Shown piece by piece: positions 24,679-32,981 of a DNA stretch of 64,000 bases. The notes below the pieces were generated by a model. The model worked only from the letters and a program-made list of their open reading frames with translations. It searched no databases and had not been told where the DNA came from. The stretch is taken from NCBI RefSeq assembly GCF_030269605.1, contig NZ_BSTQ01000017.1, positions 62,001-126,000 on the forward strand, written 5' to 3'. Each line of letters starts with the position of its first letter. The stretch's first letter is position 1. A program made the translations under genes and the position numbers. Source of the DNA: Lentzea sp. NBRC 105346 (GTDB taxonomy: Bacteria; Actinomycetota; Actinomycetes; Mycobacteriales; Pseudonocardiaceae).

Positions 24679-27303
24679 TCACCGCAGCCGCCGGGGACCC
24701 GCGTCGTGCCGTGACGGCCGCGGCCCCAGGGTGATCTTGGCGCTGCTGACGTAGGCGCCCGCGGCGGAGGCCAGCACGGGTTCCAGCGTGAGGCAGCGGA
24801 TCTCGGGCAGGTCCTCGGCGAGCGCCGCCAGGCGGAGGATCAGGTCCTGCAGCGCGTCGAGGTCGGCGGGTTCGTCGCCGCGATAGCCGGTGAGCAGCGG
24901 GGCGGCCTTCGGTGCGCGGACGAGTGCCGCCGCGTCGGTGTCGGTGAGCGGCACGGCCCGGTACGCGCGGTCGCCGAGGAGATCGCTGACGAGCCCGGAG
25001 AGTCCGAACGACACGAGCGTGCCGAACGACGGGTCGTCCTGCAGCCCGAGCGCGCACGAGATTCCCTTGGGCGCCATGCGCTGCACGTACACACCGTCCG
25101 AGTCGGACAGTTCGGCGAGATCGGCATACGCCGCGCGGACCGACTCCGCGCCCGCCACGTCGAGGCGCACGCCGACGAGATCGGTGCGGTGGCGCAGGCG
25201 TTCGCTGGTGGACTTCATCGCGACCGGGAAACCCAGTTCGACGGCCGCTTCGACGGCCTCGCCCGCGGAGTGCACGATGCGGAACGGCACGACGTCGATG
25301 CCGTAGCAGGCGAGCAGGCGCACGGCGGTCTCGTCGTCGATCTGGACCTCGGATTCGTCTTTCAGTGCGGTGTCCACAATGGAGCGTGCGGTCGTGGTGT
25401 CGGCGTCGTCGGGCCTGGTGAAGGTTCCCTGCGGCGAGCTTCGCCAGCCGGCGTACCGGGTGGCGCGGGCGAGGGCGAGGGCGGCGCGTTCGGGGCTCGG
25501 GTAGCTGGGAATCGAGCCGCGCCCGCTGGGCACGGCCAGCTCGTCGGGGATGCCCTCGACGGCGAGGAACGTGGAGACGATCGGCTTGCTGGTGGCCGCT
25601 TCCTTGAGTGCGCGGGCGTAGGCGGTGCCGGGCACCGCGATCGGTGGCACGAAGACGACGACGAGCGAGTCGGTGTCCGCCCGGTCGTGCGCCGCCTGGA
25701 CGGCCTTGGCGAACTCCTCCGGGTCGGCCTGCGCGCCGACGTCGACGGGGTCGCAGGCCAGTTCGAGGCCTTGCGCGAGGAGCGTGTCGGCGGCGAGGAC
25801 GCCGATCGCGGTCGAGTTGCCGACGACCGCGACGCGCGGGCCTTTCGGGAGCGGCTGGTGCGCGAGCAGTAGGGCGGTGTCGAACATCTGGGCCAGCGAC
25901 TCGACCCTGATCACGCCGGCCTGTTCGAACAGCGCCTGGACGCTGGCCTCGTCGACGGGCACACCCGTGGCGGCGAGTGCGGGCATGACCGCGTGCCGTC
26001 CGGACTTGACCGCGACGATCGGTTTCGTGCGGCCGAGCCTGCGGGCGAGGCGGGCGAACTTGCGCGGGTTGCCGAAGCTCTCGAGGTAGAGCAGGACGAC
26101 GTCGGTCGCGGGGTCGGTCTCCCAGTACTGGAGGAGGTCGTTGCCGGAGACGTCGGCGCGGTTGCCCGCGCTCACGAACGTCGACAGGCCGAGTCCCCGG
26201 CTCGCCGCGTTCGCGAGGATCGCGGTGCCGAGCGCGCCCGACTGGCAGAAGAACCCGGTGCGGCCCTTTTTCGGGAGCTTCGGCGCCAGGCTCGCGTTGA
26301 GCCGGACCTTGGGGTCCATGTTGAGCACACCCAGCGCGTTGGGTCCGACGACGCGCATGCCGTGGGCGCGTGCCTCGGCGGCGAGGCGGCGTTCGGCGCT
26401 GAGCCCGTGCGGGCCGGTCTCGCCGAACCCGCTGCTGACCACGACCAGCGCCTTGACGCCTTTCGCGAGGCAGGCGTCCATGACGCCGTCGACGCTCGCG
26501 GCGGGCACGGCGACGACGGCGAGGTCGACGTCGTCGGGGATGTCGAGCACCGATGGGTAGGCCCGCACGCCGCGCACGCTGCGGTGTTCGGCGTTGACCG
26601 GGTAGACGGGGCCCGCGAAGTCGGCGGTGAGGAGGTTCGTCAGCACTGCGTGCCCGACCTTCGTGTGGTCGGTGGACGCGCCGATGACGGCGACGCTCCT
26701 CGGGTGCAGCAGGTTGTGCACGCTACGCGCCTCGGCGGACTGCTCGCGCGCCTTGGTGATGGTGATCGACTCGTCGGTCGGGTCGATCGCGAACTCCAGG
26801 TGCAGCACACCCTCCTCGAAGGCGCGTTTGACCTGGTAGCCGGCGTCGCGGAAGACGCGGACCATCTGCCCGTTCTCGGCGAGCACCTCGGCCTCGAACC
26901 GGCTCAGCCCGGTCTCCTTGGCGGCCGCGGCGAGGTGTTCGAGCAGGATCGACCCCAGTCCCCTGCCCTGGTGCGCGTCCTCGACGACGAACGCCACCTC
27001 GGCCGAGTCGCCGTTGTTCAGCCGGTCGAACCGGCCGACGGCGACGATGTCGTCGCCGAGCAGCGCGATGAGCGCCACCCGGTCGTGGTGGTCGACGGTG
27101 GTGAACCGGTCGAGGTCGCGCTGCGGGATGCGCGGGTACGGCCCGAAGTAGCGGAAGTACCGCGTCCGCTCACTCAGCCGGCCGTGGAACTCTCGCAGCT
27201 GGTCGGCGTCTTTCGGCGTGATCGGTCTCAGGTGGACGGTGCCCCCGTCGCTGAGGACGACGTCCGCTTCCCAGTGCCGCGGGTAGTCGAAGGGGTCCGA
27301 CAC
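24679..27303 (-). CDS. pat: Protein lysine acetyltransferase, GNAT fused to NDP-forming acyl-CoA synthetase
   Basis: An 874-residue two-part protein. Residues about 30-170 are a GNAT acetyltransferase (acetyl-CoA loop DAHQGRGLGSILLEHL). The rest has the NDP-forming acyl-CoA synthetase architecture: CoA-binding domain (RSVAVIGASTDHTKVGHAV), ligase domains (RTGFFCQSGALGTAILANAA) and an ATP-grasp C-terminus. N-terminal GNAT placement is the actinomycete Pat arrangement; such enzymes acetylate AMP-forming acyl-CoA synthetases to switch them off. GTG 27303 starts four bases after the acuC stop with GAGGGA upstream, so the writer and its presumed eraser are co-expressed. Confidence 0.88.
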   Translation of the reverse strand: MSDPFDYPRHWEADVVLSDGGTVHLRPITPKDADQLREFHGRLSERTRYFRYFGPYPRIPQRDLDRFTTVDHHDRVALIALLGDDIVAVGRFDRLNNGDSAEVAFVVEDAHQGRGLGSILLEHLAAAAKETGLSRFEAEVLAENGQMVRVFRDAGYQVKRAFEEGVLHLEFAIDPTDESITITKAREQSAEARSVHNLLHPRSVAVIGASTDHTKVGHAVLTNLLTADFAGPVYPVNAEHRSVRGVRAYPSVLDIPDDVDLAVVAVPAASVDGVMDACLAKGVKALVVVSSGFGETGPHGLSAERRLAAEARAHGMRVVGPNALGVLNMDPKVRLNASLAPKLPKKGRTGFFCQSGALGTAILANAASRGLGLSTFVSAGNRADVSGNDLLQYWETDPATDVVLLYLESFGNPRKFARLARRLGRTKPIVAVKSGRHAVMPALAATGVPVDEASVQALFEQAGVIRVESLAQMFDTALLLAHQPLPKGPRVAVVGNSTAIGVLAADTLLAQGLELACDPVDVGAQADPEEFAKAVQAAHDRADTDSLVVVFVPPIAVPGTAYARALKEAATSKPIVSTFLAVEGIPDELAVPSGRGSIPSYPSPERAALALARATRYAGWRSSPQGTFTRPDDADTTTARSIVDTALKDESEVQIDDETAVRLLACYGIDVVPFRIVHSAGEAVEAAVELGFPVAMKSTSERLRHRTDLVGVRLDVAGAESVRAAYADLAELSDSDGVYVQRMAPKGISCALGLQDDPSFGTLVSFGLSGLVSDLLGDRAYRAVPLTDTDAAALVRAPKAAPLLTGYRGDEPADLDALQDLILRLAALAEDLPEIRCLTLEPVLASAAGAYVSSAKITLGPRPSRHDAGPRRLR

Positions 27304-27307
27304 GTCA

Positions 27308-28480
27308 TCAGTCCCTCGGGTCGTCGGGGTCCAGTCCGTGCAGCGGGAAGACCGCGCGGCGGGTGTCCCGGATGGCCCGGTCGACCGGGTCCTCGGTGTC
27401 GCCGCCCCACGGCTGGTGAACAGGGTCGCACCCATCCGACATAGACGCAGGCAACGGCCAGTTCGGCGCGATCCGCGTCGCGTGCGCGACCCACTCGGCG
27501 GGCAGCGGCACGTCGGGGTCGACGTCGCGGTCGAGCACGGTCGCCAGCAGGTGCGTCCAGCTCCGCGGCACCACGCGCAGCAACTCGTACCCGCCGCCGC
27601 CCAGAGCCAGCCACTTCGCCTGATGCTTGGTGACCGCAGTACGCAATATGCGATATATCGCCCGGTGCCCGTCGACGGACAACCGCAGATCGGCGAGCGG
27701 GTCCTCCTTGTGCGTGTCGGCCCCGCACTGCGTGACGATCAGCTGCGGCTCGAACGCGTCGAGCAGCGCGGGCACCGTCGCGTGGAACGCCCGCAACCAC
27801 CCGCTGTCCGACGTCCCGGCGGGCAACGCGACGTTGACGGCGCTGCCCTCGGCCCCGCCGCCGCCGACCTCGGTCGCCCACCCGGTACCCGGCCACAGGC
27901 TCATCGGATGCTGGTGCAACGAGATCGTCATGACGCGCGGGTCGTCCCAGAACGCCGTCTGGACGCCGTCGCCGTGGTGGACGTCGACGTCGACGTACGC
28001 GATCCGGTCGAACCCGTTGTCCAGCAGCCACGCGATCGCGACGGCGCAGTCGTTGTAGACGCAGAACCCGGCGGCGTGATCCGGCATGGCATGGTGCAGC
28101 CCGCCCGCGATGCTGACCGCCCGATCCACCTCCCCGCTCGCCAGCGCCCGCGCCGCCGCCAGCGAGCCGCCGACGACCAGCGCCGACGCCTCGTGCATCT
28201 GGTGGAAGACGGGGTTGTCCGCGGTGCCGAGCCCGTGCCCGACGTCCCAGCCGGCCGTCGGCGCGGCCCGCACCGCGCTCAGGTAGCCGGGCCGATGGAC
28301 CAGCTCGATCTCCTCGTCGGTCGCCGGCTCGGGGCTGACGACGTCGACACCGTCGAGCACACCGAGCGCGGTGGCCAGCCGGATGGTCAGATCAAGGCGA
28401 ACGGGGTTCAGCGGGTGGTCACCACCCAGGTCGTACGCGAGAAACGACGAATCCCACACGACACTGACTGGCTTGCCCAT
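27308..28480 (-). CDS. acuC: AcuC-type protein deacetylase
   Basis: A 390-residue zinc-dependent hydrolase of the histone-deacetylase superfamily. Active-site elements are the His pair in GGLHHAMPDHAAGFC, the metal ligands in YVDVDVHHGDGVQ and the distal Asp in CGADTHKEDPL. AcuC enzymes remove acetyl groups from acetyl-CoA synthetase and related enzymes. The adjacent Pat gene forms a compact reversible-acetylation pair. Oddity: at 27641-27661 the gene contains an AT-rich palindrome with rare codons ATA and TTG, unlike its surroundings. Confidence 0.92.
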   Translation of the reverse strand: MGKPVSVVWDSSFLAYDLGGDHPLNPVRLDLTIRLATALGVLDGVDVVSPEPATDEEIELVHRPGYLSAVRAAPTAGWDVGHGLGTADNPVFHQMHEASALVVGGSLAAARALASGEVDRAVSIAGGLHHAMPDHAAGFCVYNDCAVAIAWLLDNGFDRIAYVDVDVHHGDGVQTAFWDDPRVMTISLHQHPMSLWPGTGWATEVGGGGAEGSAVNVALPAGTSDSGWLRAFHATVPALLDAFEPQLIVTQCGADTHKEDPLADLRLSVDGHRAIYRILRTAVTKHQAKWLALGGGGYELLRVVPRSWTHLLATVLDRDVDPDVPLPAEWVAHATRIAPNWPLPASMSDGCDPVHQPWGGDTEDPVDRAIRDTRRAVFPLHGLDPDDPRD

Positions 28481-28616
28481 GACCGCAACCTACCGACCAA
28501 TCGGCCTATCGGGTGATCACAGCTTGGTCGCCGATCCCCGATCGCCCGTTTCAGCGACTTAGAGTGACCGCGCTCGGTCGGGGAACCGAACTGTCCGGAC
28601 AGGGGTCTGAATCCAC

Positions 28617-29201
28617 ATGCAACTGCGACTCGCCTCCGCGCTCATCGTGCTGACGCTGGCTCTCGGTGTGACCGGATGCGCCCAGCGCATCGGCGGCACG
28701 GCCGTGGCAGGCGCGCAGAAGGAGGTCTCGGAGACGACCTCGTCGAAGAAGCCGACGTCGACCAAGTCGACGGCGCCGACGACGACCAGCAAGTCGTCGA
28801 GCGGCTCCGGCGACGTGAAGATCAAGGTCGAGAAGAAGACGACCGGCTACGAGGTCTGCGAGATTCTCAAGCCCGCCGACATCGCCGCCGCCATCGGCGG
28901 CAAGGCCAGCGGCAGCGGCTGCGTCCTCAGCACCGAGAACCCCTACGCCGTCGTCAGCGAGATCATCGGCTTCGCCGACGACCTGCCGGCCGACAAGAAG
29001 GCGCTCGAGGTCGGCGGCAACACCGCGTGGCAGATCGAAGACAAGGAAGGCGGCTGCAAGGTCGTCATCATGCTCACCGACGACCCGAAGGCCATCACCC
29101 CGGCCTACGTGGTCGAGGTGCTCGAGGTCGACGACATCGACTCGTGCGGCATCGCCCTCAAGCTCGCCACCCTCGGCTTCGAACGCCTCCCCAACGCCTG
29201 A
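28617..29201 (+). CDS. DUF3558-type lipoprotein
   Basis: A 194-residue exported lipoprotein. The signal ends in lipobox LGVTGC (Cys21). A Ser/Thr/Lys linker of about 35 residues leads to a compact domain beginning YEVCEILKPADIAAAIGG with paired cysteines, as in DUF3558 proteins found in actinomycete envelopes. Function is unknown. A TAGAGT box at 28560 could be its -10, which would give a leader of about 45 bases; no strong ribosome site is visible close to the ATG. Confidence 0.8.
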   Translation: MQLRLASALIVLTLALGVTGCAQRIGGTAVAGAQKEVSETTSSKKPTSTKSTAPTTTSKSSSGSGDVKIKVEKKTTGYEVCEILKPADIAAAIGGKASGSGCVLSTENPYAVVSEIIGFADDLPADKKALEVGGNTAWQIEDKEGGCKVVIMLTDDPKAITPAYVVEVLEVDDIDSCGIALKLATLGFERLPNA

Positions 29202-29209
29202 CGCCGCCG

Positions 29210-30046
29210 TCAGCCGGTCTCGACCTCGCGGTCGAGGGCGCACCAGTTCGACCACGACCCCGCGTACAGGACCGCGGGGTTCTCCGGCGTGGTGATGCCC
29301 GCGACCTCGAGCGCGAGCACGACCGACGACGCGGTGACCCCGGATCCGCAGTAGGCGCCGACCGGCTGGTCCGGCTTCACCCCGATCGACTCGAACCGCT
29401 CGTCGAGCTCGTCGGACGAAAGCCACCGGCCGCCGTCGCCGACGTGCTCGTTCGACGGCGCGTTCAACGCGCCGGGAATGTGCCCGGCCTTGGGGTCGAT
29501 CGGCTCCGTCTCACCCCGATACCGCTGCGGCGCCCGCGCGTCGAGCAGGACGCCCTCGCGGGCCAGCGCCGCGGCGCCGTCGGCGTCGACGACCGGCATG
29601 TGGCCGGGCCGCACGACGAAGTCCCCCGGCTCCTGGTCGTGCACGTGGTCGGTCACCGGGAACCCCGCCGCCTGCCACGCGGCGAACCCGCCGTCGAGCA
29701 CGGCGACCTCCCGGCACCCCGCCCACCGCAACAGCCACCACGCGCGGGCCGCGACGGAACCGTCGCCGGCGTCGTAGACCACCACCTGAGCGCCCTCGCG
29801 CACGCCAGCGCGCCGCAGCGCCTCCTGCAGCCGGTCCGGGTCGGGCAACGGGTGCCTGCCCGCGGTGCCCGGCGGGTCCGACAACTCGGTGTCGAGGTCG
29901 ACGTACACCGCGCTCGGAATGTGACTCGCCTCGTAGTCTTGACGACCGGGTGGGCCGCCCAGGCGCCACCGCACGTCGAGCAGGGCGAGGCCGGCTCCCC
30001 ACTTCATCGCTTCGGCGAGGGTCTCAGGAGTGATCAAGGGGTCCAC
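29210..30046 (-). CDS. sseA: Thiosulfate/3-mercaptopyruvate sulfurtransferase
   Basis: A 278-residue tandem-rhodanese protein. The N-terminal domain (LALLDVRWRLGGPPGRQDYE) is inactive; the C-terminal domain has the catalytic cysteine in the loop YCGSGVTASSVVLAL. Such enzymes move sulfane sulfur from thiosulfate or mercaptopyruvate to cyanide or thiols. The loop composition leaves the donor unresolved. GTG start at 30046; the gene diverges from ideR and converges on the lipoprotein gene with eight bases between stops. Confidence 0.88.
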   Translation of the reverse strand: MDPLITPETLAEAMKWGAGLALLDVRWRLGGPPGRQDYEASHIPSAVYVDLDTELSDPPGTAGRHPLPDPDRLQEALRRAGVREGAQVVVYDAGDGSVAARAWWLLRWAGCREVAVLDGGFAAWQAAGFPVTDHVHDQEPGDFVVRPGHMPVVDADGAAALAREGVLLDARAPQRYRGETEPIDPKAGHIPGALNAPSNEHVGDGGRWLSSDELDERFESIGVKPDQPVGAYCGSGVTASSVVLALEVAGITTPENPAVLYAGSWSNWCALDREVETG

Positions 30047-30132
30047 ACGCGCATCCTGCCGAACCCGACGCCCTTGTCCCAGGCAAGACCACCTATGCGA
30101 CTAACATTGACACCATACGAAGGGGAGCGGGT

Positions 30133-30825
30133 GTGAACGACCTCATCGACACCACGGAGATGTATCTCCGCACGATCTACGAGCTCGAAGAAGAGGGCGT
30201 GGTGCCACTGCGCGCCCGCATCGCCGAGCGCCTGGGCCAGAGCGGCCCGACGGTGAGCCAGACCGTCGGGCGGATGGAGCGCGACGGCCTCGTCGTCGTC
30301 GCCGACGACCGCCACCTGGAGCTCACCGAGCAGGGCCGCAACCTCGCGATCGCGGTTATGCGCAAGCACCGGCTCGCCGAGCGCCTCCTGGTCGACATCA
30401 TCGGCCTCGAGTGGGAGCACGTGCACAGCGAGGCATGCCGCTGGGAGCACGTCATGAGCGAGGCCGTCGAGCGCAAGCTCGTCAAGCTCCTCGGCAACCC
30501 GACGACGTCGCCCTACGGCAACCCCATCCCCGGCCTCGACAAGCTCGGCGACGGCGAGCCCGCCCCGCCCGCGGAGGCGGACCTCATCCGCGTCGACGAG
30601 GTGGCCCGCCGCGGCGGCGGGCGCGTCGAGGTGCGGCGCATCGCCGAGCACGTCCAGCTCGACCCGGACCTGATGGCGGAGCTGCGCAAGGCCGGCGTCG
30701 TGCCAGGCGGCACGGTCGAGATCGACTCGCTCGGCTCGGGCAAGGTCGTGCAGGTCAGGGGCAACGGCAACACCGCCGAGCTCGAGCCGTCGGTGGCGCA
30801 CGCCGTCCTGGTACTCGCCCGGTGA
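30133..30825 (+). CDS. ideR: Iron-dependent repressor IdeR/DtxR
   Basis: A 230-residue metal-dependent repressor of iron uptake and storage genes. The winged helix (RIAERLGQSGPTVSQTVGRM) is followed by the dimer/metal domain with ligands in HRLAERLLVDIIGLEW, CRWEHVMSEAVERKL (the Cys/Glu and His of the metal sites), and a C-terminal SH3-like domain (PGGTVEIDSLGSGKVVQV). Length and order match DtxR. GTG start with GGGGAG upstream. Its stop overlaps the galK start. DtxR/galE coupling is known in corynebacteria; here galK is inserted between them. Confidence 0.94.
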   Translation: MNDLIDTTEMYLRTIYELEEEGVVPLRARIAERLGQSGPTVSQTVGRMERDGLVVVADDRHLELTEQGRNLAIAVMRKHRLAERLLVDIIGLEWEHVHSEACRWEHVMSEAVERKLVKLLGNPTTSPYGNPIPGLDKLGDGEPAPPAEADLIRVDEVARRGGGRVEVRRIAEHVQLDPDLMAELRKAGVVPGGTVEIDSLGSGKVVQVRGNGNTAELEPSVAHAVLVLAR

Positions 30826-31994
30826 CCTCAGGTCCGCAGACCCCGGCCGCCAAGGCCGCCGGTGAGTTCACGCGCCTGCACGGTCGCGCTCCCGCGGGTG
30901 TCTGGTCGGCCCCCGGCCGGGTGAACTTGATCGGCGAGCACACCGACTACAACGACGGCTACGTGCTGCCCTTCGCACTGCCGCACCGCATCGCGGTCGC
31001 GGCAGCGCCGCGCGCGGACGGGATGCTGACCGTCAGCACGCTCGGCGACGACGGCGGCTGCCAACACGCCGAGCCCGTCGCCGTGGCCGACCTCGCGCCG
31101 GGCGTGGTGTCCGGGTGGGGCGCGTACCCGGCCGGTGTCGCGTGGGTTCTGCGCGACCACGGCGTCCGCACCGGCGCGGACCTGGTGATCGCCGGCGACG
31201 TGCCCGCGGGTGCGGGGCTGTCGTCCTCGCACGCGCTGGAGTGCGCCGTCGCGCTGGCGTTGCTCGGGCTCGCCGGCCTGTCGCCCGAGCGGCCCGACAT
31301 CGCCCGCTGGGTGCAGCGGTCCGAGAACGACTTCGTCGGTGCGCCGACCGGGCTGCTCGACCAGACCGCGTCGCTCATGTGCGTCTCGGCGCACGTGCTG
31401 TTCCACGACGTCCGGTCGGGCAAGTCGGAACAGGTGCCGTTCGACGCGGCGGCCAGCGGGCTGGAGGTGCTGGTGATCGACACCCGCGCCAGCCACTCGA
31501 ACACCGACGGCGGCTATGCCTCCCGGCGCGCGGGCTGCGAACGGGCGGCCGCGCTGCTCGGGATCCCGGCGCTGCGCGACGTGGACGTCACCGAGCTCGC
31601 CGAGACGCTGGCCAAGCTCCCCGACGAGCTCCGGCCGCTGGTGCGGCACATCGTCACCGAGAACGACCGGGTGTTGCAGACGGTCGAGCTGCTGCGGGCC
31701 GGACGGCTCACCGAGGTCGGGCCGCTGCTGTCCGCCTCCCACGCGTCCCTGCGGGACGACTACCGGGTCTCGTGGAAAGAAGCGGACGTCGCCGTGGAAG
31801 CGGCGATGTCGGCGGGCGCGCTCGGGGCGCGGATGATCGGTGGCGGGTTCGGCGGCTCGGCGATCGCGCTCGTGCCGGTGGATCTGCACGACGACGTGGA
31901 GCGGGCGGTGGTCGCCGAGTGCGCGGCCCGTTCCCTGACCAGACCACGGCTCTTCACCGCGGTGCCGTCCGCGGGTGCGGGCCGGGACAGCTGA
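30822..31994 (+). CDS. galK: Galactokinase
   Basis: A 390-residue GHMP kinase that phosphorylates galactose at C1. The N-terminal signature GRVNLIGEHTDYNDGYVLP, the phosphate loop GAGLSSSHALECAVALAL and the C-terminal IGGGFGGSAIAL are all present. GTG 30822 overlaps the ideR stop (GTGA). The reading frame extends far upstream inside ideR, but that part is a shadow. galE follows 24 bases later; galT is not in the window, so the full Leloir pathway is not encoded here. Confidence 0.94.
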   Translation: MTSGPQTPAAKAAGEFTRLHGRAPAGVWSAPGRVNLIGEHTDYNDGYVLPFALPHRIAVAAAPRADGMLTVSTLGDDGGCQHAEPVAVADLAPGVVSGWGAYPAGVAWVLRDHGVRTGADLVIAGDVPAGAGLSSSHALECAVALALLGLAGLSPERPDIARWVQRSENDFVGAPTGLLDQTASLMCVSAHVLFHDVRSGKSEQVPFDAAASGLEVLVIDTRASHSNTDGGYASRRAGCERAAALLGIPALRDVDVTELAETLAKLPDELRPLVRHIVTENDRVLQTVELLRAGRLTEVGPLLSASHASLRDDYRVSWKEADVAVEAAMSAGALGARMIGGGFGGSAIALVPVDLHDDVERAVVAECAARSLTRPRLFTAVPSAGAGRDS

Positions 31995-32018
31995 TTTCCC
32001 AGGAAGGCGAGGAACGCG

Positions 32019-32981
32019 GTGAAGCTGCTCGTGACGGGTGGTGCCGGCTATGTCGGCAGCGTGTGTGCGGCGCGGTTGCTGGAGGCTGGGCACGAGGTCG
32101 TCGTGCTCGACGACCTGTCCACCGGGCACGCGGACGCCGTCCCGGCGGGCGCTCGGTTCATCGAGGGTGACATCGCCGAGGTCATCGGGGACGTCCTCGC
32201 AGAAGGCTTCGACGGAGTGCTCCACTTCGCGGCGAAGTCGCTCGTTGGCGAGTCCATGCAGGACCCCGGCAAGTATTGGACGGGCAACGTCCTGACCGCC
32301 ATTCGTCTGCTTGATGCGATGCACGAACATGGCACTGCGAAGCTCGTCTTCTCGTCGACTGCCGCTACGTACGGCGAGCCGCGGGAGGTGCCGATCCCCG
32401 AGACGGCGCCGACCCACCCGACCAACACGTACGGGGCGACGAAGCTCGCGATCGACCATGCGATCACGTCCTACGCCCAGGCGCACGGCATCGCCGCCAC
32501 GAGCCTGAGGTACTTCAACGTCGCCGGCGCCTACGGGCAGTTCGGCGAGCGGCACGCCGTCGAGACGCACCTCATCCCGATCGTGCTCCAGGTCGCGCTC
32601 GGCCAGCGGGAGCACGTGCAGATCTTCGGTGAGGACTGGCCCACCGAGGACGGCACCTGCGTCCGCGACTACATCCACGTCGCCGACCTCGCCGACGCGC
32701 ACCTCCTGGCGGTGGAGAACGCCGTCGCCGGCGAGCACCGGATCTACAACCTCGGCAACGGCACCGGGTTCTCCGTCAAGCAGGTCATCGACACCTGCCG
32801 CGAGGTCACCGGCCACCCGATCCCGGCGATCGTCGCCGAGCGCCGCGCCGGCGACCCGGCCGTGCTCGTCGCCTCCGCCGAGCGGGCCCGCACCGAGCTC
32901 GGCTGGAAGCCCGAGCGCGCCGACATCACGGGCATCGTCCGCGACGCATGGGAGTTCACCCGGTCTCGGCAGGGAGCCTGA
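32019..32981 (+). CDS. galE: UDP-glucose 4-epimerase
   Basis: A 320-residue extended short-chain dehydrogenase interconverting UDP-glucose and UDP-galactose. NAD motif GGAGYVGS at the N-terminus, catalytic Ser/Thr in SSTAATYG, and the Tyr/Lys pair in YGATKLAID. Family blocks RYFNVAGA and [12 protein letters not shown] follow. GTG start with GAGGAA upstream. The stop abuts the GTG of the next gene without spacing, so galE and the peptidase are probably translated together. Confidence 0.95.
   Translation: MKLLVTGGAGYVGSVCAARLLEAGHEVVVLDDLSTGHADAVPAGARFIEGDIAEVIGDVLAEGFDGVLHFAAKSLVGESMQDPGKYWTGNVLTAIRLLDAMHEHGTAKLVFSSTAATYGEPREVPIPETAPTHPTNTYGATKLAIDHAITSYAQAHGIAATSLRYFNVAGAYGQFGERHAVETHLIPIVLQVALGQREHVQIFGEDWPTEDGTCVRDYIHVADLADAHLLAVENAVAGEHRIYNLGNGTGFSVKQVIDTCREVTGHPIPAIVAERRAGDPAVLVASAERARTELGWKPERADITGIVRDAWEFTRSRQGA

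Noticed and set aside
30047-30132. IdeR box autoregulating ideR
   Set aside because: Short ACTAAC-like sequence is present, but no 19-base inverted repeat of the TTAGGTTAG type.
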